In this document: piece after piece, positions 1-9,061 of the stretch
How positions within the stretch are numbered: position 1 is the first letter of the stretch
Layout of the letters: each line of letters starts with the position of its first letter
From: an uncultured Acidimicrobiales bacterium
Lineage (GTDB): Bacteria > Actinomycetota > Acidimicrobiia > Acidimicrobiales > SZUA-35
DNA length: 64,000 bases
Direction of reading: 5' to 3'
Assembly: GCA_937922805.1 (NCBI GenBank)
Contig: CALAJV010000001.1
Coordinates: forward strand, 34,560 to 98,559
Notes under the pieces: model-generated
What the model saw: the letters and a program-made list of their open reading frames with translations, nothing else
The model's database searches: none
What the model was told of the DNA's origin: nothing
Program-made: the position numbers and the translations under genes

Positions 1-1339
1 CAGCTTCAAGCTCGGCCAGGCGTTCGGCCGACTGAACGTCGGTTTCTTTGCCCAGCGCTACCTGTTCCATTTCGAGCTGTCGGATTCGACGTTCGACAAT
101 GTCGATCTCAGTTGGAAGCGAGTCGATCTCGATTCGGAGTTTGGACGCCGCTTCATCCATAAGATCAATGGCCTTGTCGGGCAAGAACCGCCCAGTCACA
201 TAGCGGTCGGAAAGGGTGGCCGCTGCGATCAAAGCGCTGTCTTGGATCCGAACGCCATGATGAACTTCGTATCGTTCCTTCAGGCCACGCAGAATGGCGA
301 TGGTGTCCTCAGCGGTCGGTTCACCAACGAAAACTTGCTGGAATCGGCGCTCTAGCGCTGGGTCTTTCTCTACGTACTGGCGATACTCATCGAGCGTGGT
401 TGCTCCGACCATTCGCAGCTCACCCCGAGCCAACATAGGCTTCAACATGTTGGAGGCGTCCATGGCTGAATCACCACCGGCTCCAGTTCCGACCACCGTA
501 TGCATCTCGTCGATGAAGGTAATAACTTCGCCGTCGGCATCGGTGATCTCTTTCAGAACTGCTTTCAGCCGTTCCTCAAATTCGCCTCGAAATTTTGCTC
601 CAGCCAGCATGGCTGAAATGTCGAGAGAAATCACTCGCCGGTTGCGCAAGCTCTCCGGGACGTCGCCTTCGACTACTCGCTGAGCTAGCCCTTCAACGAT
701 TGCAGTTTTACCAACGCCCGGTTCACCGATCAGAACCGGATTGTTCTTGGTTCGCCGGCTAAGCACCTGCACGACACGACGAATCTCGTCGTCTCGACCG
801 ATGACAGGGTCGAGTTTGCCTTGGTGTGCTGCTTCTGTGAGGTCGTGACCGTAGCGTTCTAAGGCTTGAAATTGTTCTTCTGGATTCTGCGAGGTCACTC
901 GATGCGAACCTCGAACTTCACCAAGGGCTTCCAACAGGGTTGCCCGGTCCAAATTTAACCGGGCTGCAGTTGTGCCTCCAGAATCAGGATTGGCGAGCGC
1001 TACCAGCAGGTGTTCGGTCGATACGTAGTCGTCGCCAAGGTCGGCCCGGATTGCGTCAGCGTCTTCTAGGACACGGTTGGTTTGGCGAGATAGGCGAGCC
1101 TCGGTGCCATAGGCCTTAGACGAATTAGCCAAAGCCTTCTCAGTATCGCTCTTGATTTGCGAGGGCTGTCGATCAACTTTCGTCAGCAAAGGCAAAACAA
1201 CGCCTTCGGATTGGCTCAGTAGGGCCAGGAGGATGTGATCGGGCGATACTTCAGGATGAGACTCTTTGCCAGCGTGTTCAATCGCGTTGGCTACGGCCTC
1301 ATTTGTCTTGATCGTCCATTTCTTAGGGTCAATAGCCAT
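1..1339 (-). CDS. clpB: ATP-dependent chaperone ClpB (3' part outside window)
   Basis: ClpB is a hexameric AAA+ disaggregase that works with DnaK/DnaJ/GrpE to resolubilise aggregated proteins in the cytoplasm. About 446 N-terminal residues are visible, starting from the ATG at 1337-1339, whose product begins MAIDPKKWT. The double Clp N-domain covers about residues 1-150. The first AAA+ domain follows, with Walker A GEPGVGKT at 205-212, Walker B VITFIDE at 272-278 and the start of the helical middle domain near 405. The family is usually about 860 residues, so roughly half lies beyond base 1. There is a HAIR-like operator 30 bp upstream, fitting HspR heat-shock control shared with the dnaK operon at 21155-25487. 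A Tn3 transposon has inserted 85 bp upstream of the start codon. Identification is firm from sequence motifs. Confidence 0.97.
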   Translation of the reverse strand, partial: MAIDPKKWTIKTNEAVANAIEHAGKESHPEVSPDHILLALLSQSEGVVLPLLTKVDRQPSQIKSDTEKALANSSKAYGTEARLSRQTNRVLEDADAIRADLGDDYVSTEHLLVALANPDSGGTTAARLNLDRATLLEALGEVRGSHRVTSQNPEEQFQALERYGHDLTEAAHQGKLDPVIGRDDEIRRVVQVLSRRTKNNPVLIGEPGVGKTAIVEGLAQRVVEGDVPESLRNRRVISLDISAMLAGAKFRGEFEERLKAVLKEITDADGEVITFIDEMHTVVGTGAGGDSAMDASNMLKPMLARGELRMVGATTLDEYRQYVEKDPALERRFQQVFVGEPTAEDTIAILRGLKERYEVHHGVRIQDSALIAAATLSDRYVTGRFLPDKAIDLMDEAASKLRIEIDSLPTEIDIVERRIRQLEMEQVALGKETDVQSAERLAELEA

Positions 1340-1368
1340 GATTGTCAGTGTAGCCGACGATTTCCAAA

Positions 1369-1389
1369 CTTGACAATACAACCATCAAG
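1369..1389 (-). promoter_or_regulatory. HAIR-like HspR operator upstream of clpB
   Basis: An exact inverted repeat CTTGA-N11-TCAAG (extended by one more pair at each side, 1368-1390) lies 30 bp upstream of the clpB start. The known HspR-binding HAIR element is CTTGAGT-N7-ACTCAAG, which has the same outer pentamers and exactly the same 11-nt distance between them. The inner GT/AC positions are not conserved. hspR itself is in the window at 21155-21556. Binding is inferred, not shown. Confidence 0.75.
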
Positions 1390-1423
1390 TTTTCTATTCA
1401 AAAACAGTTAGATCCGACTGAAG

Positions 1424-1428
1424 GTAGA
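1424..1428. repeat. Left target-site duplication GTAGA
   Basis: The five bases GTAGA directly precede the left terminal repeat of the transposon and are repeated directly after the right one at 7874-7878. A 5-bp direct duplication is the hallmark of Tn3-family insertion. Confidence 0.93.
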
Positions 1429-1473
1429 GGGGTGGGGGTAGTAAACGTGCGATATCGGCAGATTAGGTTTGCG
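1429..1473 (+). repeat. Left terminal inverted repeat (IRL)
   Basis: 45 bp beginning with GGGG, as is usual for Tn3-family ends. It matches the reverse complement of 7829-7873 at 43 of 45 positions; the two differences are at positions 7 and 17 of the repeat. Identity stops at position 46. Confidence 0.95.
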
Positions 1474-1763
1474 ATTGTGTTGCGAGCCCGACGTCTGTTA
1501 GAGAGTTCGCGCCCGTTCTCGGTGGGGGAGGCATATCAGATGGAAAGTTGGGCGGTTTGGGGTCCGACCAAGAGGTTCCGGACTCAGCGGGGAAATTGTC
1601 CCAAAAACAGTGGAGGGCAGGTTCTGGCACCTTGATTAAAAAGATGGGATCTGGTTGCCTGAAGAGCGGCTCTACTCCGTATCGGGCAACAGCAAGCACC
1701 TCGAAGTTAAGGATCTTGCGCTGATCCTCGTCACACCGCTTATGAAACTGGCGGTTTCTAAAG
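1474..1763. other. Left subterminal region of transposon, no gene recognised
   Basis: About 290 bp between IRL and the end of the protease gene. A short minus-strand reading frame starts at 1777 and reaches 1463, running into the inverted repeat, but its product has no recognisable feature and no convincing ribosome-binding site. I see no promoter or hairpin here that I would defend. Confidence 0.4.
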
Positions 1764-3278
1764 CTACGACATTCCAACCGGAGCGTCTAAGTAGTTGTGG
1801 AGCCCATCAACATTCCCAATATGGGTAAAGAGCATCCTGTTAGACGTCTGCCCCCACCAGTTGGTGTGAACGTAGGTCGTACTAGTTACGCCCATGTACC
1901 AGACGCCGTCACTTCTCGGGCTCCAAACCGTTCCCCCGGAGTCACCACTAAAGCCCAACATCGTAGAATCCATCATGCCGGAGTAGTAAACGCCGGGATG
2001 ACTGCCAACATAGTTTGTGTTGACGATTGTTCCACAGACCGCTCCAGCCCAGTTGCGTCCTGAATGACAAACCGGATCCCCGTGTATTGCGAGGCTTGGA
2101 TGCCATTGCCACCATCCCATGCCTTGGTAGGAGTGATTGCCACCGTGGATCATGGTCTTTGGTTGACCTAGTACGGAAGACTTCTTCCTAGTCCACGCGA
2201 CATCTGCGTTTGCGCCATACCGATAGTAGGAGCCAGACCAGGTACCGATTTCGGAGCTTGAGTTGTAGGTCCCGGCATGTTGATACCAATCAGTTCCGGC
2301 TGAGTATTTGACTGACCAGCCGGTGTAGGGGTGGTTTGCAAGGCAATGAGCTGCGGTGATGACATATTCATAGCCTGTTGAGATGTCTCTAAACGGGATC
2401 GAAGAAGTGCAGAGTTGACCTGATCCGGACTGGAAGATCGCTAGCGTTAAACCACCGGTGTGGGGATTATGGAAATCGTTCCTCGAGATGGTGTCGAATT
2501 CCAATTTCGGATCGACCAAGAGGGCGAAGTCGTGAGTTAATCGATCGTTCAACAGATCTTTCATATCTTTAGACCTGTTAGCGTTGGGGATAGTTGCAAC
2601 TGACTTTCCGCAGGTTTGATCGAACTCCAGTATGAATGGATCCTTCGGATGCATCTCAAACCACCTTGAAGCAAGATCTGTCAGCTCCTTATCTGTAGCT
2701 CGACTTCCTCTCATCTCAACAGGACTTAGGGCTACCGACCGGCGGGCCGACTCTGGGATTGCAGCTTCAATAGTGAGAATCCTCTTCTGGTTCGCCCTAT
2801 CGTTGTTGTAGAAAACTTCGACTTTCTGGTCTGTTGCGTTCCAGCGCAACCCGAGAAAGTCGTTCCCAAGAATCTCGGAGAGTTGCTCACTGAGTTCTTT
2901 GGTATCCACAGAATCTCTTTTTGAAAGTCCTTCGTCCAAGAACGCTGCTTCGCTAGGTGTTACGAATATCCCCATTCGCGCTGTCGATGCGCGTGATTCA
3001 TTAACCTTCGCCGACAACCCTAATTCGGTTCGAAGGTTGGAGCTTTTAGCACTGCTACCAAGTAGTTGACATTGTGCAAATTCCATCGGAAGACTAGCTA
3101 TGTCTCTGCCTCCACGTTCGACAGTTCCATACGGGTCTCGTTCGTTGATCGCCTGCCCTGGGTTGTCTAGGCTTTCTTGTGCCGAAACAGCTGTTGCATT
3201 GCCTGAGGTAACCGGCAAAATGGCAAAAAGCAGGACAAAAAGAATCCAGGTTCGAACCTGCGGAAAGGGTGTAGTCAC
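1764..3278 (-). CDS. Secreted trypsin-like (S1 family) serine protease, transposon cargo
   Basis: The 504-residue product has a signal peptide (hydrophobic stretch about 11-25, likely cleavage after the VSA at 31-33), a long pro-region of about 240 residues and a C-terminal chymotrypsin-fold domain at about 275-495. The triad is visible: His311 in TAAHC, Asp359 in ANADVAW, Ser447 in GDSGG. Cysteines 290/312 and 404/415 are placed like the two disulfides of bacterial S1 enzymes such as alpha-lytic protease and streptogrisin. A large pro-region is typical of proteases that need it for folding and latency. The GTG start at 3278 is supported by GGGAGG nine bases upstream. The gene is divergent from the putative inhibitor, 48 bp away. 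Target proteins are unknown. Catalytic assignment is strong; the biological role is inference. Confidence 0.85.
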   Translation of the reverse strand: MTTPFPQVRTWILFVLLFAILPVTSGNATAVSAQESLDNPGQAINERDPYGTVERGGRDIASLPMEFAQCQLLGSSAKSSNLRTELGLSAKVNESRASTARMGIFVTPSEAAFLDEGLSKRDSVDTKELSEQLSEILGNDFLGLRWNATDQKVEVFYNNDRANQKRILTIEAAIPESARRSVALSPVEMRGSRATDKELTDLASRWFEMHPKDPFILEFDQTCGKSVATIPNANRSKDMKDLLNDRLTHDFALLVDPKLEFDTISRNDFHNPHTGGLTLAIFQSGSGQLCTSSIPFRDISTGYEYVITAAHCLANHPYTGWSVKYSAGTDWYQHAGTYNSSSEIGTWSGSYYRYGANADVAWTRKKSSVLGQPKTMIHGGNHSYQGMGWWQWHPSLAIHGDPVCHSGRNWAGAVCGTIVNTNYVGSHPGVYYSGMMDSTMLGFSGDSGGTVWSPRSDGVWYMGVTSTTYVHTNWWGQTSNRMLFTHIGNVDGLHNYLDAPVGMS

Positions 3279-3326
3279 GGCGGAGTGCCTCCCGGTAGCT
3301 TAGACCGACTTTAGCTCATTGATAGA

Positions 3327-3845
3327 ATGGCCACGAACACTAGAGGTTCAGATCTTCAGCAAGTCGGATTGATGAAGTTCCACATTGGATCGACAGGCTT
3401 GGCGCAACTAAAGCTCAACGACGAAACAGCCGATAGACAATTGATGAGCTTGTCGTCGGTTGTTTGCTTGTTATGTTCGGTCGGGTTTCTCTCGGCTTGT
3501 GGTGCTCAAGCTCAAGTTCAAACATCATCAGTCGACGCCGCAGCTGCTCACGCAACAGTCACGACATCGTCCCAAGCTTCAGTTACCACGATGGAAGGTC
3601 AGAGCACTTTCAGCGGAGAATATTTCGCTAGCGAAATGGCCTTTGTTGCTACCGAGATTCCGATCTTGGTGGGACTTGATCGCGAAGCTGCAGAAATCGA
3701 AGCGAGACGTCGTGGTTGGTCAGAGGTTCTAGTTCACGATTTGGACTCTAGCGAACCATTTTTTAAGGAAATGGCTTTGTCGCCTCAAGGTCGGATCACG
3801 CTGGAAGTTCAAGGTGGCATAGTCACGCGTGCTGTTGCTGGTTAA
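3327..3845 (+). CDS. Lipoprotein resembling potato inhibitor I / I78 serine-protease inhibitors
   Basis: 172 residues from the first ATG. A hydrophobic segment ends in the lipobox LSAC (Cys58 in this numbering), so the mature protein should be lipid-anchored outside the cytoplasmic membrane. The last 60 residues run VG, a helix rich in Ala/Glu, a central WSEVLVHDLDS strand-loop, then RITLEVQGGIVTRAV. This order (VG, helix, V-strand, exposed loop, R-x-x-x-x-V, GIVTR) is that of the I13/I78 inhibitor fold. It lies divergent to the trypsin-like protease, so it may protect the producing cell from its own enzyme. Later ATGs at 3372 and 3444 are possible starts, the last placing the lipobox Cys at residue 19; none has a clear ribosome-binding site. 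The lipoprotein call is good, the inhibitor call moderate. Confidence 0.62.
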   Translation: MATNTRGSDLQQVGLMKFHIGSTGLAQLKLNDETADRQLMSLSSVVCLLCSVGFLSACGAQAQVQTSSVDAAAAHATVTTSSQASVTTMEGQSTFSGEYFASEMAFVATEIPILVGLDREAAEIEARRRGWSEVLVHDLDSSEPFFKEMALSPQGRITLEVQGGIVTRAVAG

Positions 3846-4327
3846 GTGCAGGGATCGGGATGGCTGGCTTCGGCGGCGATTCCTCTTCCGGTGGAGCGCC
3901 CGTCGATGAGGCCGGGGCTCATCTGAATACTCGGTCGACCTTTGCGGTGTGCTATCTTCGTTCTGATTGTGATATCCAGTCTGGATTCTGAATGGCGCTT
4001 CGACACACGGCGTTACTGGGCCGGTGTTGACTTGGCACTGTACGACCCTGGCGCCAATGACGTAAATCGTGTTTGATGTCGATCCACAGCGCACTTTTGG
4101 ATTTCTCTCCTGTTGCTCGCTTGCCCGTGCGGCCAACGAATGTCGCCGGAATCGTGGCGTTTGTCTAGTTGGGAATCGGGCTCGCTAGCGGTGTTCGTAA
4201 AGGGAACCCTAAACGGACACACCCAGCTCCTACTAGCGGTGGCACGAGTGCGGGGATGCTGTTGTCTCACATGGTTGGTACGAATTGATTCTCTATGAGC
4301 GGGGGCTATCCGTTACAATCGCTGGCG
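3846..4327. other. Non-coding region upstream of resolvase, presumed res site
   Basis: About 480 bp without a convincing gene. In Tn3-family elements the resolution site lies directly upstream of tnpR, so it is probably here, but I could not delineate the three subsites by eye. The segment 4314-4319 (TACAAT) is a good -10 box eight bases before the resolvase ATG at 4328, which would give a leaderless tnpR transcript. Confidence 0.4.
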
Positions 4328-4900
4328 ATGGCTGGAGTAAAGATCGGGTATGCGCGTTGCTCGACTGATGAGCAGGACCTGACGGCGCAGAAGGCTGCGC
4401 TTCGTGATCTTGGCGTGAGCAAAGAGCGTATCTACCTTGATCATGGCCTGACTGGCACCAAGCGTGAACGGCCCGGCCTCGATCAGGCGCTCGCAGCGGT
4501 CCGTGAAGGTGACACGTTAGTGGTGCCGAAGCTTGATCGGCTCGCCCGATCGGTGCCCGATGCCCGTGACATTGGCGATTCGTTGGCGGAGCGTGGGGTG
4601 TCGCTGGCGCTTGGCACCCAGATCTATGATCCGACCGATCCGATGGGCAAGATGTTCTTCAACATCTTGGCGACCTTCGCCGAGTTCGAGGTTGATCTGT
4701 TACGAATGAGGACCCGTGAGGGAATGGCGGTCGCTCGGGCCAAGGGCAAGCTGAAGGGTCGCCAACCAAAGCTCACCTCGAAACAGCAGACCGAACTGAA
4801 GCGGCTACACGCATCTGGGGAGCATTCGATCACCGATCTGGCCGAGATCTTCGACGTGTCCCGTCCCACGGTGTACCGGACACTCAATCGAGGCGATTGA
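4328..4900 (+). CDS. tnpR: Serine site-specific recombinase (Tn3 resolvase)
   Basis: 190 residues. It resolves the cointegrate formed during replicative transposition by recombination between two res sites. The catalytic resolvase domain covers about 1-140, with the nucleophile Ser12 in GYARCST and the conserved PKLDRLARS motif near 60-70. A C-terminal helix-turn-helix (ITDLAEIFDVSRPTVYRTL) lies at about 163-186. I chose the ATG at 4328 because family members start a few residues before the GYAR motif and a TACAAT -10 box sits just upstream. An in-frame ATG at 4295 would add eleven atypical residues. The stop overlaps the TTG start of tnpA by four bases, so the two are translationally coupled. 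Confidence 0.92.
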   Translation: MAGVKIGYARCSTDEQDLTAQKAALRDLGVSKERIYLDHGLTGTKRERPGLDQALAAVREGDTLVVPKLDRLARSVPDARDIGDSLAERGVSLALGTQIYDPTDPMGKMFFNILATFAEFEVDLLRMRTREGMAVARAKGKLKGRQPKLTSKQQTELKRLHASGEHSITDLAEIFDVSRPTVYRTLNRGD

Positions 4901-7839
4901 GTGTGAGCGATGGGGAGGAAGTGTTCTCGTCGAGCGAGCGCAACAGCCTTGACGGGTTCACAGACCAGGTCGACCTTGCGGCGTTCTGGCTTACCGATCA
5001 CGACCGCGCTGAGGTCGTTGGTTGGCGCCGCACCGACCCGGCAAGGCTTGCCGCTGGGATTCAGATCGGAGCCCTGCGGCTGATGGGGTACATCCCTTCC
5101 GATCTGGCGACAGCGCCCGCCGGCATCGTTGCGCTAGTTGCCGAACAGCTCGAACTGCAACCGGAGATCCTTGATGGCTACCGGCCCCCGCCTCGAACGC
5201 TGCGAGACCACATTAGAACGGTGGAGCGATACCTTGGGTTCCGCCGGTGCGACCGAGGTGACCTCAAGGCCTTGGGCGATTGGCTCGTGCTAAGAGCGAT
5301 GGAACACGATCGGCCGATCACGTTGTTCGGGCTGGCTTGCGAGCACTTGCGGGCTGCGCGGCTCGTACGCCCAGCCGTCAACGCGCTCGAACGGCTCATC
5401 GCGACCGCTCGTCAGCGAGCCTTTGATGAAACATGGATCAAGCTGCAGCCTGTCCTGACCGAAGATCAGCTCGAAGCGATGGATGCGCTACTTGAGTTCG
5501 ATGACACGCTAGGTGCGACCGGGCTGGTATGGCTGTGTCAGCAATCGAGCACATCCGTTCCAACAATGGTGCGTGAGCAGCTGGCCAAGCTCGAACAGAC
5601 CAGAGCGATCGGCGTCGATACCGAGACTGTGTCATTGCTGCCGGCGAACAGAGTCCGACATCTCGCCCGGCTCGGGCAACGTCACAGCCCCCAAGCGCTA
5701 CGACGGTCAAGGCCTAGCCGTCGCCACCAAATCGTCGCCTGCACTTTGGCCGAACTGGTGACCGCTCTCACGGATGAAGTGCTCGAGCTATTCGATACCG
5801 CAATCGGAGCTACCGTACGTCGGGCCCGCAACGCTGTGGACACCGCCCAGCAGCGGAAAGCCGCTTCGACTAAGACAATCCTGGCCCAATTCGAACGAAT
5901 CGGCTCGCTTGTGATCAACGACTCGATCCCCGACAGCGAGCTACGTACCGTAATCCTGGCCTCAGTCACCGCCGAGGAGCTTCGAGCGGCCGTCGACGAA
6001 TCGAGCGAACTGCTCGCCCCTGACTCGGTCCGCCAGCTCGAAGAACTGCGATCCAGATACACCAAACTCCGCCAACACGCCCCACACGTAATCGAAGCGT
6101 TCGACTTCCTCGCAGACCAAACCGACGCTGAGCTGCTAAAAGCACTACGGCTGCTGCGCGACCTCAACGCCAAGGGCCTGCGCCGCGTACCTGATGACGC
6201 ACCGATCGGGTTCGTGCCCAACAAGTGGAGAGACCACGTCACGACCGAAACCGGCCAGATCGATCGCAAAAGCTGGGAGATCTCACTTCTACTCGAAATC
6301 CGAGCCGCTCTACGGGCAGCGAACCTCTGGGTCGACCAAAGCCGCCGATTCGCCAACCCCCGCAACTACCTCCTCGACGACCACACCTGGGAACACCACC
6401 GCTCTACCAACCCGACACCCACAGCGACAGAGCGCCTCGAACAACTTGACGCACGACTTACCGCCGAGATCGGCGCCCTCGACGAAACGCTCGCCGACCG
6501 CGAATCGGTCCGAATCGAAAACGACCGCATCATCATCACGCCACTCAAAGCCATAGACACCAGCCACGACCAACAGCTGCGGGACCAAGTCATCGCATCC
6601 CTGCCCGAACTCTCGCTCATCGAGCTACTGGTCGAGGTCAACAGCTGGTGCGGGTTCCTCGACCACTTCACCCACGCCGCCAACTCGACGAGCCGCCACG
6701 ACCACCACAGCGCCCGCCTGCTAGCCACAATTCTGGCCAATGGCACCAACCTCGGCATCGCCGACATGGCACGATCCAGCCACTTCAGCGCCGATCAACT
6801 CGAATGGACCCAAACCTGGCACCTACGACCCGAAACCATCGCAGCCGCCAACAACACAATCGTCAACCACCACCACAACCAACCCCTCACCAGAATCTGG
6901 GGCAAAGGCACCCTTTCGTCATCAGACGGCCAACGATTCCCGTTCGCTGTGCGAAACCCGAACGCCAGAGCCCTCCGCCGTTACTTCACCGGCACCGGCG
7001 CAACAATCTACACCTGGACCGCCGACCACCACATCCAATACGGCACACGAGTCATCCCCACTACCGTCAGAGAAGCCACCTACGTCCTCGATGCCATCCT
7101 CGACAACGAAACCGACCTCCAGATCGAAGAACACACCACCGACACGGCCGGCTACACCGACCTGGTCTACGGCCTCTTCGATTTCTGCGGGCTCCGATTC
7201 TCACCACGCCTGCGCGACCTGAATGACCAGCGACTCTGGCGCCTACCCACCACACCAACCGACACCCCGGCAGCCGAGCTGATCCGACACCGAATCAAAC
7301 CAGCGCTCATCGCCGAGCACTGGAACGACATGCAACGCGTCGCCGCCACCATCCGCACCGGCCACACCTCAGCCTCCATGCTCATCGCCAAACTCCAAGC
7401 CTCAGCCCGCCAAAACGAACTAACCAAAGCCATCCAAGAACACGGCCGAATCATCAAGACCATCTCGATACTTCGCTACCTCTCCGACACCAACCACCGC
7501 CGTAAAATCCATCGCCAACTCAACAAAGGCGAATCGCTCCACGCCCTCCGTCGACGACTCTTCTTCGCCAACCTTGGCCAGCTCACCCGCCGCCGCACCG
7601 ACGACCAAGACGTCCAAGCCCAATGCCTCACCCTGCTCACCAACACCGTGATCGCCTGGAACACCACCTACCTCCAAGCCGCCATCGAACACCTTGACCT
7701 ACCCCAAGAGTCAGCCGAACACATCGCCCCATCGATCAGCCGCCACATCGACCTCTACGGTCAATACGACTTCCTCACCCCACAGCCACCCAAACCCGGC
7801 ACCCTCAGACCCCTCACCGTAACAAAACCGCAAACCTAA
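4897..7839 (+). CDS. tnpA: Tn3-family transposase TnpA
   Basis: The product is 980 residues, the usual size for Tn3 TnpA, and catalyses replicative transposition through a DDE/RNase H-like core. The N-terminal half (DUF4158-like DNA-binding part) carries the ends-recognition function. The C-terminal part shows the DDE context: Asp in SSSDGQRF, Asp in HTTDTAGYTD, and Glu in QEHGRIIKTISILRYLSD. These are followed by LNKGESLHALRR and IAWNTTYL, all highly typical of the family. The TTG at 4897 overlaps the tnpR stop; a GTG at 4903 is an alternative start. The 3' end of the gene lies inside the right inverted repeat (from 7829), so the element is compact. The 3' half is markedly rich in CCA/ACC/CAC codons compared with chromosomal neighbours, which fits foreign origin. 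No frameshift is seen. Confidence 0.96.
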   Translation: MSVSDGEEVFSSSERNSLDGFTDQVDLAAFWLTDHDRAEVVGWRRTDPARLAAGIQIGALRLMGYIPSDLATAPAGIVALVAEQLELQPEILDGYRPPPRTLRDHIRTVERYLGFRRCDRGDLKALGDWLVLRAMEHDRPITLFGLACEHLRAARLVRPAVNALERLIATARQRAFDETWIKLQPVLTEDQLEAMDALLEFDDTLGATGLVWLCQQSSTSVPTMVREQLAKLEQTRAIGVDTETVSLLPANRVRHLARLGQRHSPQALRRSRPSRRHQIVACTLAELVTALTDEVLELFDTAIGATVRRARNAVDTAQQRKAASTKTILAQFERIGSLVINDSIPDSELRTVILASVTAEELRAAVDESSELLAPDSVRQLEELRSRYTKLRQHAPHVIEAFDFLADQTDAELLKALRLLRDLNAKGLRRVPDDAPIGFVPNKWRDHVTTETGQIDRKSWEISLLLEIRAALRAANLWVDQSRRFANPRNYLLDDHTWEHHRSTNPTPTATERLEQLDARLTAEIGALDETLADRESVRIENDRIIITPLKAIDTSHDQQLRDQVIASLPELSLIELLVEVNSWCGFLDHFTHAANSTSRHDHHSARLLATILANGTNLGIADMARSSHFSADQLEWTQTWHLRPETIAAANNTIVNHHHNQPLTRIWGKGTLSSSDGQRFPFAVRNPNARALRRYFTGTGATIYTWTADHHIQYGTRVIPTTVREATYVLDAILDNETDLQIEEHTTDTAGYTDLVYGLFDFCGLRFSPRLRDLNDQRLWRLPTTPTDTPAAELIRHRIKPALIAEHWNDMQRVAATIRTGHTSASMLIAKLQASARQNELTKAIQEHGRIIKTISILRYLSDTNHRRKIHRQLNKGESLHALRRRLFFANLGQLTRRRTDDQDVQAQCLTLLTNTVIAWNTTYLQAAIEHLDLPQESAEHIAPSISRHIDLYGQYDFLTPQPPKPGTLRPLTVTKPQT

Positions 7840-7873
7840 TCTGCCGATATCGCACGCTTACTACCCTCACCCC
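7829..7873 (-). repeat. Right terminal inverted repeat (IRR)
   Basis: 45 bp, the inverted partner of 1429-1473 with two mismatches. It contains the last codons of tnpA. Its outer end is CCCC directly before the GTAGA duplication. Confidence 0.95.
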
Positions 7874-7878
7874 GTAGA
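7874..7878. repeat. Right target-site duplication GTAGA
   Basis: Direct repeat of 1424-1428, immediately outside the right inverted repeat. Confidence 0.93.
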
Positions 7879-7987
7879 GGGCGACTGCAATTTGGCGCCA
7901 ATCAGACCAGCGTTGGGCTATTTCGACCAGAATTGGCCGATAGCTCACTACGAAGATCACGCGAGAACCCAGGATCGGACCCAACTC

Positions 7988-9022
7988 ATGGACAAAAATC
8001 GACTTGAAGAGCTCCGAGCCCGATTCGGCGACGGCCATGCCGACGAGATCCGAACCCCTGAATTCCGCAACGCCTACGATGTTCTGTTCTCCGGTGGAAG
8101 CCGTCAGAAACCGTGGGAAGGCGTTTCGACCTTTTTGGACCTGCCCCACCTCGATGGGGGCATTGCTAACCCATTATTCGCCGATCTCGACGTGGCGCTG
8201 ATCGGAGTGCCAATGGATCTCGGCGTCACTAACCGACCCGGAGCGAGGTTCGGGCCCCGAGCAGTCCGATCAGTAGAGCGAGTTGGCCCGTACCACCACA
8301 CCCATCGTTGTGTGCCGCAATCTCTAGTATCTGCCGCTGATGTCGGGGACGTACCGATGAAGAGCCGGTTTAGCCTCGAGTCTTGCCATGCCGATATTCG
8401 CTCCTACTTCACCGAGGTTGTCAACGCTGGAGTGATTCCGATCTCAGTCGGCGGCGACCATTCAATTACGCAGTCGATCATGGGCGCTCTCGGCCAACAT
8501 CAACCATTAGGGATGATCCATATCGACGCCCACTGCGATACCGCTCCCCCATTAGAAGGATCTAAGTTCCAACACGGAGGGCCCTTTCGCCAAGCCGTTC
8601 TTGAGGGTGTTCTTGATCCTGAGCGTTGCATCCAAATCGGCATTCGTGGGCCTGCTGAGTTTCTGTGGGAGTTCAGCTACGAAAGCGGAATGACAGTCAT
8701 TCACGCCGAAGAGTTACTCGGGGCCGGCCTACAAACCACAATCGATCGTATGCTCGACGTGGTGGGCGACGGACCAACCTACATAACCTTCGACGTCGAT
8801 GGTCTCGACCCGGTATTCGCCCCTGGCACTGGCACTCCAGAAGTGGGCGGACTCCAAACACGCGAAGCAGCCGAAATCATTCGAGCAGCTGCCGAATTGA
8901 ACCTGGTCGGAGGCGATGTCGTCGAGATCGCCCCCGAGTACGACACCACTACCAACACCGCTCAAGCCGGGGCACAAATGCTATTCGAAATCTTCTCCGT
9001 GGTAGCCATAGCAAACCAATAG
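7988..9022 (+). CDS. Agmatinase / guanidino-hydrolase (ureohydrolase family)
   Basis: 344 residues. Ureohydrolases split a guanidino group to urea plus an amine using a binuclear Mn centre. The three metal-binding motifs are present in order: GGDHSIT, HIDAHCDT and TFDVDGLDP, the last followed by GTGTPEVGG as in agmatinases. The exact substrate (agmatine, guanidinobutyrate, guanidinopropionate or another guanidino compound) cannot be read from sequence, so no symbol is given. The reading frame is open from 7892, but the ATG at 7988 gives the usual N-terminus for the family and has AGGA about 12 bases upstream. The transposon is inserted 110 bp upstream of this start and may have displaced its promoter. 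The gene is divergent from clpB. Confidence 0.88.
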   Translation: MDKNRLEELRARFGDGHADEIRTPEFRNAYDVLFSGGSRQKPWEGVSTFLDLPHLDGGIANPLFADLDVALIGVPMDLGVTNRPGARFGPRAVRSVERVGPYHHTHRCVPQSLVSAADVGDVPMKSRFSLESCHADIRSYFTEVVNAGVIPISVGGDHSITQSIMGALGQHQPLGMIHIDAHCDTAPPLEGSKFQHGGPFRQAVLEGVLDPERCIQIGIRGPAEFLWEFSYESGMTVIHAEELLGAGLQTTIDRMLDVVGDGPTYITFDVDGLDPVFAPGTGTPEVGGLQTREAAEIIRAAAELNLVGGDVVEIAPEYDTTTNTAQAGAQMLFEIFSVVAIANQ

Positions 9023-9061
9023 TTGATTCCGATCAACCCCGACCGGTAGCGGCGTTAATGA

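Larger units (their letters stand above)
1429..7873. mobile_element. Tn3-family transposon with protease/inhibitor cargo
   Basis: A complete unit of 6445 bp bounded by near-identical 45-bp inverted repeats and by the 5-bp duplication GTAGA. Inside, from left to right: a secreted trypsin-like protease (minus), a lipoprotein resembling a serine-protease inhibitor (plus), a non-coding stretch that probably holds the res site, a serine resolvase and a Tn3-type TnpA. TnpA and TnpR are full length and the ends match, so the element appears intact and recently acquired. It sits in the intergenic region between the divergent clpB and agmatinase-family genes, 35 bp from the clpB HAIR element. The cargo looks less GC-rich by eye than tnpR/tnpA, suggesting a separate origin. 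No antibiotic or metal resistance gene is present. Confidence 0.95.

Noticed and set aside
1463..1777. Minus-strand frame of 104 codons overlapping the protease end and the left inverted repeat
   Set aside because: No ribosome-binding site, no recognisable sequence feature, and it runs into the transposon end.
3247..3260. Perfect 14-bp palindrome CAGGTTCGAACCTG, resembling a tRNA T-loop or SOS-like box
   Set aside because: It is inside the protease signal-peptide coding region, has no tRNA context and does not match the actinobacterial LexA box spacing.
3729..4298. Overlapping short frames on both strands before tnpR
   Set aside because: Composition looks random, no starts with ribosome-binding sites; the region is better explained as the res site area.
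5178..7692. Several long antisense frames across tnpA
   Set aside because: They mirror the codon bias of tnpA and contain no protein-like features.
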